Assembly (NCBI RefSeq): GCF_003369915.1
Contig: NC_046677.1
Span: 3,844,001 to 3,908,000 of the forward strand
Length of the DNA: 64,000 nucleotides
From: Drosophila miranda
Taxonomy: Eukaryota > Arthropoda > Insecta > Diptera > Drosophilidae
Direction of reading: 5' to 3'
Positions 1-13,200 of the stretch are shown piece after piece (within the stretch, counting starts at the first letter, position 1; each line of letters starts with the position of its first letter). The position numbers were made by a program, and so were the translations under genes. The notes under the pieces were generated by a model that was not told where the DNA came from, ran no database searches, and was given only the letters and a program-made list of their open reading frames with translations.

Positions 1-59
1 ATGAAGATGAAGCCATCCAACTGAATCTTTAAACTCCTTGGATGTCCCTGGCTTTCCAC

Positions 60-350
60 CGCACAATTTGCGCTAAGGATTGGCTCCGCAGATTTAGTCA
101 TAGTATTCGAAACATAAACCAACCAAGACTGTAAGGGTAAGGGTTTGATGCTAAGAAAATGTATGAACAATTTAATTTACGCGACGATACTCAAAGGAGA
201 ACTCGAAGGTGAGGAAGTTCTCATTCCCAGGATTCCGATGATCCCAACAGATATGCCGTTTGACTATTAACAAATCAAAAGCCTATCTTCGAAAGTACGT
301 GGTCTAAATCTGGAAAATCAATGTTCACTGGTCCGTCACTTCTGCGCCTG
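60..350 (+). mobile_element. Helitron helicase relic (C-terminal part)
   Basis: Read on the plus strand, about 130-350 gives a decayed match to the end of the Helitron Rep/helicase protein. It contains GEEVLIPRIPMIPTDMPFDY, followed after a stop by SLSSKVRGLNLENQCSLV, the counterpart of the helicase VI region that runs into the cysteine-containing C-terminus. NQPRL just upstream fits the usual NPPRLCNGTRL stretch. Stops and a missing middle make it non-functional. It is a fragment of a rolling-circle DNA transposon; I see no terminal hairpin. AT-rich DNA with A runs follows (350-660). Confidence 0.7.
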
Positions 351-664
351 ATAAAAAAAAAAATCACAAGGTGCTTGTGACTAAAGAAAAAAAACCAACC
401 AAAAAAAAGGAAAAAAAACCTATTCAAGAATCGTTAAGAATTAAAAAAAAAAACATGATAAAATCAAAAAGTCAGCTTATTTATTGCCTGTAAGGTGGAA
501 AAAAATCTTATAAAAATTGTTCTCTATAAATTAGCCACATTTAATTTAAACATTTTTAAGCTAGTTTTTAATATAAAACAAGTTTTTATAAAAACAGATT
601 AAAATTATAGTGGAGTGGAGTAGCACTATGAAATAAGAACGAAGATACAATCTGTACATAAAAA

Positions 665-853
665 TCATAGCCCATTAGAAATGTTTTGTAGATGCTTATC
701 CAAATTTGTACTTTTAAAATAATTTGTGCATAACAGCATTATGGTCTTGGATAATTTTCGATGAAACTTTCGATCGTTACGAATGCCAAGCGGCTGAAAA
801 TTGCACAATTCATTCTCAATGGTGGTCGTCGGCATAAGTGTGTTTTCAATCAC
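665..853 (-). CDS. Orphan terminal coding exon of an unidentified gene
   Basis: A strong acceptor (pyrimidine tract ending CTAG) at 854-857 opens a phase-0 reading frame of 62 codons ending in TGA at 665. The peptide begins VIENTLMPTTTIENELCNFQ and ends DKHLQNISNGL. Residue composition and codon use look like coding DNA, and it is basic and hydrophilic with no motif I recognise. The upstream exons would lie at higher coordinates, exactly where the tandem Slmap units begin (about 882). It is either the last exon of a neighbouring gene whose 5' part was displaced or lost, or an alternative last exon for Slmap, whose exons 1 and 2 both end in phase 0. No function is proposed. Confidence 0.4.
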   Translation of the reverse strand: MIENTLMPTTTIENELCNFQPLGIRNDRKFHRKLSKTIMLLCTNYFKSTNLDKHLQNISNGL

Positions 854-1650
854 CTAGAAAGAAGCTGTGCTGTTTCGGTTTCCCTCTAAGTGCATCGAAC
901 GCCTAAGAAGGTGGTACGACACGGGTCCGGGTCGTCAGCTTTTAAAGTAGATAGGTAAGTAATAACTGGCCTGCCAGATTGCAGTGCAGACATTGTCTGA
1001 TTTTTTGTTGTTGTACAGGTTGTTTATTGAATTGTGGTTTGTGTTTCTGCATACATTATTACATATAATATATTCGTTTTATCTCATTTTTACATATTGC
1101 TATATCGCAAGCCTTCGTTTGTGGCCGTGTCCACGTGCACACTCTCCACCCGCTTACAAAGACATCGAAAATAAAATCAACTAAATAGTATAAATATATA
1201 AATCAACATTTAGCATATAAAATATAGCTGGTACTAGTACATCGTTATCGCAACTTAATGCTAGCTTTGAAGACGCGCTCAGGGTGCTATTGTGAGCTGG
1301 GATCTTCGACCGACTTATCCAATATTCGCTTCATGAAACCCCTTCGACAGCTTCTTCGGCTTTTCGAAGCTAGTCGTTGAGACGACTATTGAATTTTCGA
1401 GGAGTTTTATAATTAACTAACCTTGCGTTTCGTTATTTTTATTATGCACTTTTCAAATATTTGTATAATTATTTCTTATTTCTTTTCAAAAGTGGGTCGA
1501 AAAGCAAATGTGGTATAATAAAGCTCGGCTAAGGGACTACTTATGTATAACTGTGAAAATGCGGCGGACTCCTTCGGATTGCAATCCTGCTCAATAGCTC
1601 CAACAGCTCCGCGCTTGTATTTTTTGGGGTCTGGGATGATTCGGGGTGTC

Positions 1651-4460
1651 CTAGATGCGAATGGAGAGGAAGTAGATGAGGCAAGCAAGAGCAAGGCAGC
1701 CCAAAGGCACGAGCCGGTACAGAAGTAGCTGATTTTGGGGCTCCTCATGTTTCAGCTTGAGACGAAGCTGTAAGATTTCATTGTTAAGCTGTACATTGCT
1801 ACTCTCAGATTGTTCTAGGCGTTCCTTGTAGACAATTAGCTCCTCCTCGCGTACCACCTGCGAGTCGTTTATGGCTGCGAGGTCCTCGTCCCAGGCTTTT
1901 TCAGTGTCCAGGCAAAGACTCTTGTCCTGGCCAGACGCCTGACGCGGCTCATTGTCTGCGTCTGCCTCTGCCTCCGACTCATCCTTTGCTTCTGTCTCCG
2001 TTTTAGGCTGCTCTGTATGGGCGTTACGATTAATTTCCTGCTCAAGTTGCTGCTTTAAATTGTCCATCTGCTCTTTCAGAGAGTGAATGTCGCTGGTTAG
2101 CAATACCGTCTTCTGTTTGTAACTATCACATTCCTCCTGCAGCATTTCGATAGCCTGATCTGTGGGGAAATCAGGTTCAATATTTGGAATCTCCTCATCG
2201 CGCACCAGCGTCTCTTGGCTTTTCAACTTGTGCATCAAGCCTACAGGTTGCGATTGGCTATTCGGATGCTCCAGCATTTCATCAATGCCATTCAGACGCG
2301 CATGCTTCGGCGAATTGTGAATGAATTCGTCGCTAGCAGCTTTTGCCGCCTCTCGCTTAATGCCCGCACTAAGCTCAGGTCGCATGTTTAATTCCTGCAC
2401 ATCGATCTCTTCATTCTGCCCCTGATCCTCATCTTCGGAGCCGACGTCGTTAAGGATAGCCTTCAGCACATCGGCGCCTAATGCGCCTCTGTTGAGATCT
2501 GAGTTTTGTAGCAACTTCTTCACCTGCGATCTGCGAATCACCTTTTTCTTGTTATCAAACTCGATCTTTTGATTGGACGTTTTAGTCTGAAAGAAGGGAG
2601 AAGGCGGGGGATATTACAAAAGCTAGCGTACGGACTATGTCATACGATTACCTTCCGATTTCCAGGCCCTGTCGTTGCTTGATCTTTCGTTTCCATGTCA
2701 AAAGCTTGCTCTACGGCTGAGTCCTTTTCCTGCGCCTCGTCCATACTTTCGTCGTCGCTGTTGTCCTCATATTCATCATCGTCATCGTCGGGAATAGCCG
2801 CGTCCAGCTGCTGCAAGACACTCTGCTCTTGAAGCTTCTGTTCGCTGTCATGCTCGTCTATGGTTTTCTGGAGTCGGACCACCTGCAGACGCAGGTCGTC
2901 CATCTCACGCTCCAGTTGTTCCTTCTGCTGCTCCAACCGCTGTTCCTCCTGTTCCTTAGCCTCCTGTTGCTGACGCAGCGACTCCTTCTTGTAGTCCATG
3001 TACTCCTGCTGAAGCTTCTCGAGCCGCGCATTGAAGTCCTGCAGCGTCTGCTTCGATGTACCGATCTGAGCACGCAGTAGTACGCAATCATTTTCAGAGG
3101 TCTCATTCGCCAACTGTGCCCTCGACAGTGCTTGCATAGCATCGCAGCGCTCTTGGTACACCTTGCGCAGAGCCTCTTTGGCAGTTAATTGATACGTTGT
3201 CTTGTCCTCCAGCATCTTTACAACCTGTCAGGGACAAAGGGACAGAGAGAGAGGAAGAAAGAGCGAGAGGTTTGTGACAGTGTCAGAGCAGCAGAAGGAC
3301 AAATGAATCCTTACCTCGTTACGCAGCGCATTTTCTGGGACATTTTTCTCCATCATCTGCAGTTTCTTCTCCAGAAGGTTGATCTTGTGAATCAGCTGGT
3401 CCTCGGTTATCATGCTCTGCCAGCACATGGCCGAGTTCTTGCGCGTGGCGTCGAGCACCCCCTGCAAACTGTTCAATTTCGCCTTGAGGGTCTTCTCCCT
3501 CTGCGCGGCTTCCTGGAGAAATGAGTTGAGGCGCTGAATCTCGTCGAAACTAATTCTATTGGGTCCCAGCAGCTGCAGCTGATCCGAATCGATTGAGATG
3601 GCCTCCCTGCCATCGGGCATGAACAGTGTCACCCTGGCTATGATGCAGCCATGCACCTCCTGTCGCGAGTTCTCGATAACCTCCACGCCAAACTTGACCG
3701 TGTCGCCGAAGTGAAGCTCGGCCGGATCATTGCCCAGTTTGTTGTCGTTGATGAAGGTGCCATTGCTGGACTTGGTATCTTTGACCCAGAACCGGCCGTC
3801 CTGTGTGTACCAGAGTATCGCGTGATTGCGGGTCAAGACCTTGCAGTCAAAGATCGCGTTTTCCTCGCTGGCCTTACTCTTTGCTATCAGACGGCCAACC
3901 TTGCACTCCTGGTTCGGCTGCAGCAGAATGGACCGCGTCTCAAACTTGTGCGACTTTGCCTCGCACTGCAGCACAATTTTGGCTTCGCCCTTAGCCGTGA
4001 CTGCTTCCGAAGTCGTCTCCGGGCTCATGTTTAGATCAGTGGATGACAATGATAATGCCAATCCCGGTGTCTGTGTCTGTGCTACCAACAGTGTCCCGTA
4101 GTCCGCCTCCCTCTGCTCTCTTTGCATGACCCCGTTGTTGTGTCCGCCCAATGACGTGAAAAGACTGCTGGCCGATGAAACACCCCCACCCACAGCCGTG
4201 TTGTTGGCGTTGAGAACCGAATTCAGTGTCATCTGTAGCACCTGGCTGGATGCAGGCAGTTGGGACGCCATGCGACGGTCTGGAGTGCTTGTACCCTGCA
4301 ATGTGTTAGTGTTTGAGTCGGAGCCCTCCACATTATTGTTCTCCTGGTTCTCGTCCGACTCGTCCTCATTATTGCTGTCCGCCGTCTCCAGCTCGTGCTT
4401 CTCCCTCTCCATGGACTGAACAAGATCCTGCTCCGTCTTCATTGTGTTTGTCGAGTCCAT
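1651..4460 (-). CDS. Slmap copy A (5'-truncated duplicate)
   Basis: Three exons as in the complete copy: about 3315 up through 4460, 2652-3224 and 1651-2586, with intact splice sites and open frames. The original start codon, its acceptor and the first ~50 residues are gone through the 192-bp deletion next to 4540. The first in-frame ATG left is at 4460 (MDSTNTMKTEQD). The FHA domain, coiled coils and tail anchor remain. Differences from copy C include Ser to Thr in the FHA SRNH motif (shared with copy B) and two private changes in exon 3 (E to G in EDQEQ, N to K in ENAWDE). The unit also lacks the probable promoter exon, so it is likely silent or expressed by read-through, although no stop has yet appeared. 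Confidence 0.75.
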
Positions 4461-5969
4461 ATTTAAGGAGCTTTGAGATTTCTTGCGTTTTACAGTCGAC
4501 GCCCCTCCTCCTCCTCCGCCAACTGCTGCTCTCACCGACGCGGTTCGGAAATTTTGAGTAAATTTGTAGTGTTTTTTGGAGAAACGAAAAAGTAAAATGT
4601 TAAAGGCACAAGCTATTTAAGTTTAAGTTAATATCTGTGTGGAAACGGGGCGAAACGACCAATACAGACTGAACTCTCACGGGCATCTTGGCTTGAGTTG
4701 AAAACACAGGGAAAAATCTCGATCGAAAGGGTTTAGAAAAATGGAGTGGAGAATAGAGAGATTTGTAAAAACCGCTCTCTCTACTCTATATATGTAAATA
4801 CATACTATGTAAGAAACACACCCAATTTTGTCAGAACAGAATAGCTATTTCCTTATGGTGCGTACAAGAGTGAGTTCAGTGCAGGCGCAGAATAATGTTC
4901 CGTATTTAGTATAAAAATAGATTCTTCAAATTATAATTGAACAAACCGAATGCGAGTGCGAGCCGTTTCATGAGTGCGTGTGTGGTGGTGAGAACAGGGA
5001 GAACAGAGCCGCCAAAAAATGATCTTATAGTCGAGCGTGAAATGGGAAGGGGAAGTGCACCCCGCGCGGGTGCTCCACTATTGAGCCGGAAGATTGCTTA
5101 ATACGTGCGTGCGATAAAAAACGAAACGGTGGACAGTAGCAGTAGCAACCCTTCGTCCATTCCCTCTAAGTGCATCGAACGCCTAACAAGGTGGTACGAC
5201 ACGGGTCCGGGTCGTCAGCTTTTAAAGTAGGTAGGTAAGTAATAACTGGCCTGCCAGATTGCAGTGCAGACATTGTCTGATTTTTTGTTGTTGTACAGGT
5301 TGTTTATTGAATTGTGGTTTGTGTTTCTGCATACATTATTACATATAATATATTCGTTTTATCTCATTTTTACATATTGCTATATCGCAAGCCTTCGTTT
5401 GTGGCCGTGTCCACGTGCACACTCTCCACCCGCTTACAAAGACATCGAAAATAAAATCAACTAAATAGTATAAATATATAAATCAACATTTAGCATATAA
5501 AATATAGCTGGTACTAGTACATCGTTATCGCAACTTAATGCTAGCTTTGAAGACGCGCTCAGGGTGCTATTGTGAGCTGGGATCTTCGACCGACTTATCC
5601 AATATTCGCTTCATGAAACCCCTTCGACAGCTTCTTCGGCTTTTCGAAGCTAGTCGTTGAGACGACTATTGAATTTTCGAGGAGTTTTATAATTAACTAA
5701 CCTTGCGTTTCGTTATTTTTATTATGCACTTTTCAAATATTTGTATAATTATTTCTTATTTTGGTTCGACGATTAATTTAAATTTACGACTTTGAATTTG
5801 GTGCTCAAAAGTGGGTCGAAAAGCAAATGTGGTATAATAAAGCTCGGCTAAGGGACTACTTATGTATAACTGTGAAAATGCGGCGGACTCCTTCGGATTG
5901 CAATCCTGCTCAATAGCTCCAACAGCTCCGCGCTTGTATTTTTTGGGGTCTGGGATGATTCGGGGTGTC

Positions 5970-8779
5970 CTAGATGCGAATGGAGAGGAAGTAGATGAGG
6001 CAAGCAAGAGCAAGGCAGCCCAAAGGCACGAGCCGGTACAGAAGTAGCTGATTTTGGGGCTCCTCATGTTTCAGCTTGAGACGAAGCTGTAAGATTTCAT
6101 TGTTAAGCTGTACATTGCTACTCTCAGATTGTTCTAGGCGTTCCTTGTAGACAATTAGCTCCTCCTCGCGTACCACCTGCGAGTCGTTTATGGCTGCGAG
6201 GTCCTCGTCCCAGGCGTTTTCAGTGTCCAGGCAAAGACTCTTGTCCTGGCCAGACGCCTGACGCGGCTCATTGTCTGCGTCTGCCTCTGCCTCCGACTCA
6301 TCCTTTGCTTCTGTCTCCGTTTTAGGCTGCTCTGTATGGGCGTTACGATTAATTTCCTGCTCAAGTTGCTGCTTTAAATTGTCCATCTGCTCTTTCAGAG
6401 AGTGAATGTCGCTGGTTAGCAATACCGTCTTCTGTTTGTAACTATCACATTCCTCCTGCAGCATTTCGATAGCCTGATCTGTGGGGAAATCAGGTTCAAT
6501 ATTTGGAATCTCCTCATCGCGCACCAGCGTCTCTTGGCTTTTCAACTTGTGCATCAAGCCTACAGGTTGCGATTGGCTATTCGGATGCTCCAGCATTTCA
6601 TCAATGCCATTCAGACGCGCATGCTTCGGCGAATTGTGAATGAATTCGTCGCTAGCAGCTTTTGCCGCCTCTCGCTTAATGCCCGCACTAAGCTCAGGTC
6701 GCATGTTTAATTCCTGCACATCGATCTCTTCATTCTGCTCCTGATCCTCATCTTCGGAGCCGACGTCGTTAAGGATAGCCTTCAGCACATCGGCGCCTAA
6801 TGCGCCTCTGTTGAGATCTGAGTTTTGTAGCAACTTCTTCACCTGCGATCTGCGAATCACCTTTTTCTTGTTATCAAACTCGATCTTTTGATTGGACGTT
6901 TTAGTCTGAAAGAAGGGAGAAGGCGGGGGATATTACAAAAGCTAGCGTACGGACTATGTCATACGATTACCTTCCGATTTCCAGGCCCTGTCGTTGCTTG
7001 ATCTTTCGTTTCCATGTCAAAAGCTTGCTCTACGGCTGAGTCCTTTTCCTGCGCCTCGTCCATACTTTCGTCGTCGCTGTTGTCCTCATATTCATCATCG
7101 TCATCGTCGGGAATAGCCGCGTCCAGCTGCTGCAAGACACTCTGCTCTTGAAGCTTCTGTTCGCTGTCATGCTCGTCTATGGTTTTCTGGAGTCGGACCA
7201 CCTGCAGACGCAGGTCGTCCATCTCACGCTCCAGTTGTTCCTTCTGCTGCTCCAACCGCTGTTCCTCCTGTTCCTTAGCCTCCTGTTGCTGACGCAGCGA
7301 CTCCTTCTTGTAGTCCATGTACTCCTGCTGAAGCTTCTCGAGCCGCGCATTGAAGTCCTGCAGCGTCTGCTTCGATGTACCGATCTGAGCACGCAGTAGT
7401 ACGCAATCATTTTCAGAGGTCTCATTCGCCAACTGTGCCCTCGACAGTGCTTGCATAGCATCGCAGCGCTCTTGGTACACCTTGCGCAGAGCCTCTTTGG
7501 CAGTTAATTGATACGTTGTCTTGTCCTCCAGCATCTTTACAACCTGTCAGGGACAAAGGGACAGAGAGAGAGGAAGAAAGAGCGAGAGGTTTGTGACAGT
7601 GTCAGAGCAGCAGAAGGACAAATGAATCCTTACCTCGTTACGCAGCGCATTTTCTGGGACATTTTTCTCCATCATCTGCAGTTTCTTCTCCAGAAGGTTG
7701 ATCTTGTGAATCAGCTGGTCCTCGGTTATCATGCTCTGCCAGCACATGGCCGAGTTCTTGCGCGTGGCGTCGAGCACCCCCTGCAAACTGTTCAATTTCG
7801 CCTTGAGGGTCTTCTCCCTCTGCGCGGCTTCCTGGAGAAATGAGTTGAGGCGCTGAATCTCGTCGAAACTAATTCTATTGGGTCCCAGCAGCTGCAGCTG
7901 ATCCGAATCGATTGAGATGGCCTCCCTGCCATCGGGCATGAACAGTGTCACCCTGGCTATGATGCAGCCATGCACCTCCTGTCGCGAGTTCTCGATAACC
8001 TCCACGCCAAACTTGACCGTGTCGCCGAAGTGAAGCTCGGCCGGATCATTGCCCAGTTTGTTGTCGTTGATGAAGGTGCCATTGCTGGACTTGGTATCTT
8101 TGACCCAGAACCGGCCGTCCTGTGTGTACCAGAGTATCGCGTGATTGCGGGTCAAGACCTTGCAGTCAAAGATCGCGTTTTCCTCGCTGGCCTTACTCTT
8201 GGCTATCAGACGGCCAACCTTGCACTCCTGGTTCGGCTGCAGCAGAATGGACCGCGTCTCAAACTTGTGCGACTTTGCCTCGCACTGCAGCACAATTTTG
8301 GCTTCGCCCTTAGCCGTGACTGCTTCCGAAGTCGTCTCCGGGCTCATGTTTAGATCAGTGGATGACAATGATAATGCCAATCCCGGTGTCTGTGTCTGTG
8401 CTACCAACAGTGTCCCGTAGTCCGCCTCCCTCTGCTCTCTTTGCATGACCCCGTTGTTGTGTCCGCCCAATGACGTGAAAAGACTGCTGGCCGATGAAAC
8501 ACCCCCACCCACAGCCGTGTTGTTGGCGTTGAGAACCGAATTCAGTGTCATCTGTAGCACCTGGCTGGATGCAGGCAGTTGGGACGCCATGCGACGGTCT
8601 GGAGTGCTTGTACCCTGCAATGTGTTAGTGTTTGAGTCGGAGCCCTCCACATTATTGTTCTCCTGGTTCTCGTCCGACTCGTCCTCATTATTGCTGTCCG
8701 CCGTCTCCAGCTCGTGCTTCTCCCTCTCCATGGACTGAACAAGATCCTGCTCCGTCTTCATTGTGTTTGTCGAGTCCAT
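5970..8779 (-). CDS. Slmap copy B (5'-truncated duplicate)
   Basis: Exons lie at about 7634 up through 8779, 6971-7543 and 5970-6905. The structure and the 192-bp N-terminal deletion are the same as in copy A, so the first usable in-frame ATG is at 8779. It shares the FHA TRNHAI variant with copy A but keeps the C-copy residues in exon 3. A and B therefore arose from one already-deleted ancestor. The reading frame is otherwise open for all three exons. It may still give a protein with FHA domain, coiled coils and membrane anchor but without the N-terminal leader; whether any promoter drives it cannot be seen. Confidence 0.75.
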
Positions 8780-10288
8780 ATTTAAGGAGCTTTGAGATTT
8801 CTTGCGTTTTACAGTCGACGCCCCTCCTCCTCCTCCGCCAACTGCTGCTCTCACCGACGCGGTTCGGAAATTTTGAGTAAATTTGTAGTGTTTTTTGGAG
8901 AAACGAAAAAGTAAAATGTTAAAGGCACAAGCTATTTAAGTTTAAGTTAATATCTGTGTGGAAACGGGGCGAAACGACCAATACAGACTGAACTCTCACG
9001 GGCATCTTGGCTTGAGTTGAAAACACAGGGAAAAATCTCGATCGAAAGGGTTTAGAAAAATGGAGTGGAGAATAGAGAGATTTGTAAAAACCGCTCTCTC
9101 TACTCTATATATGTAAATACATACTATGTAAGAAACACACCCAATTTTGTCAGAACAGAATAGCTATTTCCTTATGGTGCGTACAAGAGTGAGTTCAGTG
9201 CAGGCGCAGAATAATGTTCCGTATTTAGTATAAAAATAGATTCTTCAAATTATAATTGAACAAACCGAATGCGAGTGCGAGCCGTTTCATGAGTGCGTGT
9301 GTGGTGGTGAGAACAGGGAGAACAGAGCCGCCAAAAAATGATCTTATAGTCGAGCGTGAAATGGGAAGGGGAAGTGCACCCCGCGCGGGTGCTCCACTAT
9401 TGAGCCGGAAGATTGCTTAATACGTGCGTGCGATAAAAAACGAAACGGTGGACAGTAGCAGTAGCAACCCTTCGTCCATTCCCTCTAAGTGCATCGAACG
9501 CCTAACAAGGTGGTACGACACGGGTCCGGGTCGTCAGCTTTTAAAGTAGGTAGGTAAGTAATAACTGGCCTGCCAGATTGCAGTGCAGACATTGTCTGAT
9601 TTTTTGTTGTTGTACAGGTTGTTTATTGAATTGTGGTTTGTGTTTCTGCATACATTATTACATATAATATATTCGTTTTATCTCATTTTTACATATTGCT
9701 ATATCGCAAGCCTTCGTTTGTGGCCGTGTCCACGTGCACACTCTCCACCCGCTTACAAAGACATCGAAAATAAAATCAACTAAATAGTATAAATATATAA
9801 ATCAACATTTAGCATATAAAATATAGCTGGTACTAGTACATCGTTATCGCAACTTAATGCTAGCTTTGAAGACGCGCTCAGGGTGCTATTGTGAGCTGGG
9901 ATCTTCGACCGACTTATCCAATATTCGCTTCATGAAACCCCTTCGACAGCTTCTTCGGCTTTTCGAAGCTAGTCGTTGAGACGACTATTGAATTTTCGAG
10001 GAGTTTTATAATTAACTAACCTTGCGTTTCGTTATTTTTATTATGCACTTTTCAAATATTTGTATAATTATTTCTTATTTTGGTTCGACGATTAATTTAA
10101 ATTTACGACTTTTAATTTGGTGCTCAAAAGTGGGTCGAAAAGCAAATGTGGTATAATAAAGCTCGGCTAAGGGACTACTTATGTATAACTGTGAAAATGC
10201 GGCGGACTCCTTCGGATTGCAATCCCGCTCAATAGCTCCAACAGCTCCGCGCTTGTATTTTTTGGGGTCTGGGATGATTCGGGGTGTC

Positions 10289-13200
10289 CTAGATGCGAAT
10301 GGAGAGGAAGTAGATGAGGCAAGCAAGAGCAAGGCAGCCCAAAGGCACGAGCCGGTACAGAAGTAGCTGATTTTGGGGCTCCTCATGTTTCAGCTTGAGA
10401 CGAAGCTGTAAGATTTCATTGTTAAGCTGTACATTGCTACTCTCAGATTGTTCTAGGCGTTCCTTGTAGACAATTAGCTCCTCCTCGCGTACCACCTGCG
10501 AGTCGTTTATGGCTGCGAGGTCCTCGTCCCAGGCGTTTTCAGTGTCCAGGCAAAGACTCTTGTCCTGGCCAGACGCCTGACGCGGCTCATTGTCTGCGTC
10601 TGCCTCTGCCTCCGACTCATCCTTTGCTTCTGTCTCCGTTTTAGGCTGCTCTGTATGGGCGTTACGATTAATTTCCTGCTCAAGTTGCTGCTTTAAATTG
10701 TCCATCTGCTCTTTCAGAGAGTGAATGTCGCTGGTTAGCAATACCGTCTTCTGTTTGTAACTATCACATTCCTCCTGCAGCATTTCGATAGCCTGATCTG
10801 TGGGGAAATCAGGTTCAATATTTGGAATCTCCTCATCGCGCACCAGCGTCTCTTGGCTTTTCAACTTGTGCATCAAGCCTACAGGTTGCGATTGGCTATT
10901 CGGATGCTCCAGCATTTCATCAATGCCATTCAGACGCGCATGCTTCGGCGAATTGTGAATGAATTCGTCGCTTGCAGCTTTTGCCGCCTCTCGCTTAATG
11001 CCCGCACTAAGCTCAGGTCGCATGTTTAATTCCTGCACATCGATCTCTTCATTCTGCTCCTGATCCTCATCTTCGGAGCCGACGTCGTTAAGGATAGCCT
11101 TCAGCACATCGGCGCCTAATGCGCCTCTGTTGAGATCTGAGTTTTGTAGCAACTTCTTCACCTGCGATCTGCGAATCACCTTTTTCTTGTTATCAAACTC
11201 GATCTTTTGATTGGACGTTTTAGTCTGAAAGAAGGGAGAAGGCGGGGGATATTACAAAAGCTAGCGTACGGACTATGTCATACGATTACCTTCCGATTTC
11301 CAGGCCCTGTCGTTGCTTGATCTTTCGTTTCCATGTCAAAAGCTTGCTCTACGGCTGAGTCCTTTTCCTGCGCCTCGTCCAAACTTTCGTCGTCGCTGTT
11401 GTCCTCATATTCATCATCGTCATCGTCGGGAATAGCCGCGTCCAGCTGCTGCAAGACACTCTGCTCTTGAAGCTTCTGTTCGCTGTCATGCTCGTCTATG
11501 GTTTTCTGGAGTCGGACCACCTGCAGACGCAGGTCGTCCATCTCACGCTCCAGTTGTTCCTTCTGCTGCTCCAACCGCTGTTCCTCCTGTTCCTTAGCCT
11601 CCTGTTGCTGACGCAGCGACTCCTTCTTGTAGTCCATGTACTCCTGCTGAAGCTTCTCGAGCCGCGCATTGAAGTCCTGCAGCGTCTGCTTCGATGTACC
11701 GATCTGAGCACGCAGTAGTACGCACTCATTTTCAGAGGTCTCATTCGCCAACTGTGCCCTCGACAGTGCTTGCATAGCATCGCAGCGCTCTTGGTACACC
11801 TTGCGCAGAGCCTCTTTGGCAGTTAATTGATACGTTGTCTTGTCCTCCAGCATCTTTACAACCTGTCAGGGACAAAGGGACAGAGAGAGAGGAAGAAAGA
11901 GCGAGAGGTTTGTGACAGTGTCAGAGCAGCAGAAGGACAAATGAATCCTTACCTCGTTACGCAGCGCATTTTCTGGGACATTTTTCTCCATCATCTGCAG
12001 TTTCTTCTCCAGAAGGTTGATCTTGTGAATCAGCTGGTCCTCGGTTATCATGCTCTGCCAGCACATGGCCGAGTTCTTGCGCGTGGCGTCGAGCACCCCC
12101 TGCAAACTGTTCAATTTCGCCTTGAGGGTCTTCTCCCTCTGCGCGGCTTCCTGGAGAAATGAGTTGAGGCGCTGAATCTCGTCGAAACTAATTCTATTGG
12201 GTCCCAGCAGCTGCAGCTGATCCGAATCGATTGAGATGGCCTCCCTGCCATCGGGCATGAACAGTGTCACCCTGGCTATGATGCAGCCATGCACCTCCTG
12301 TCGCGAGTTCTCGATAACCTCCACGCCAAACTTGACCGTGTCGCCGAAGTGAAGCTCGGCCGGATCATTGCCCAGTTTGTTGTCGTTGATGAAGGTGCCA
12401 TTGCTGGACTTGGTATCTTTGACCCAGAACCGGCCGTCCTGTGTGTACCAGAGCATCGCGTGATTGCGGGACAAGACCTTGCAGTCAAAGATCGCGTTTT
12501 CCTCGCTGGCCTTACTCTTGGCTATCAGACGGCCAACCTTGCACTCCTGGTTCGGCTGCAGCAGAATGGACCGCGTCTCAAACTTGTGCGACTTTGCCTC
12601 GCACTGCAGCACAATTTTGGCTTCGCCCTTAGCCGTGACTGCTTCCGAAGTCGTCTCCGGGCTCATGTTTAGATCAGTGGATGACAATGATAATGCCAAT
12701 CCCGGTGTCTGTGTCTGTGCTACCAACAGTGTCCCGTAGTCCGCCTCCCTCTGCTCTCTTTGCATGACCCCGTTGTTGTGTCCGCCCAATGACGTGAAAA
12801 GACTGCTGGCCGATGAAACACCCCCACCCACAGCCGTGTTGTTGGCGTTGAGAACCGAATTCAGTGTCATCTGTAGCACCTGGCTGGATGCAGGCAGTTG
12901 GGACGCCATGCGACGGTCTGGAGTGCTTGTACCCTGCAATGTGTTAGTGTTTGAGTCGGAGCCCTCCACATTATTGTTCTCCTGGTTCTCGTCCGACTCG
13001 TCCTCATTATTGCTGTCCGCCGTCTCCAGCTCGTGCTTCTCCCTCTCCATGGACTGAACAAGATCCTGCTCCGTCTTCATTGTGTTTGTCGAGTCCATAT
13101 TTAAGGAGCTTTGAGATTTCTTGCGTTTTACAGTCGACGCCCCTCCTCCTCCTCCGCCAACTGCTGCTCTCACCGACGCGAACAATCCCCTCGCGGCTGT

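Noticed and set aside
984-1184. 66-codon ORF repeated identically at 5264 and 9583
   Set aside because: It repeats only because the whole 4.3-kb unit is repeated. The composition is AT-rich and hydrophobic without a motif, and it lies in the Slmap 3' flank.
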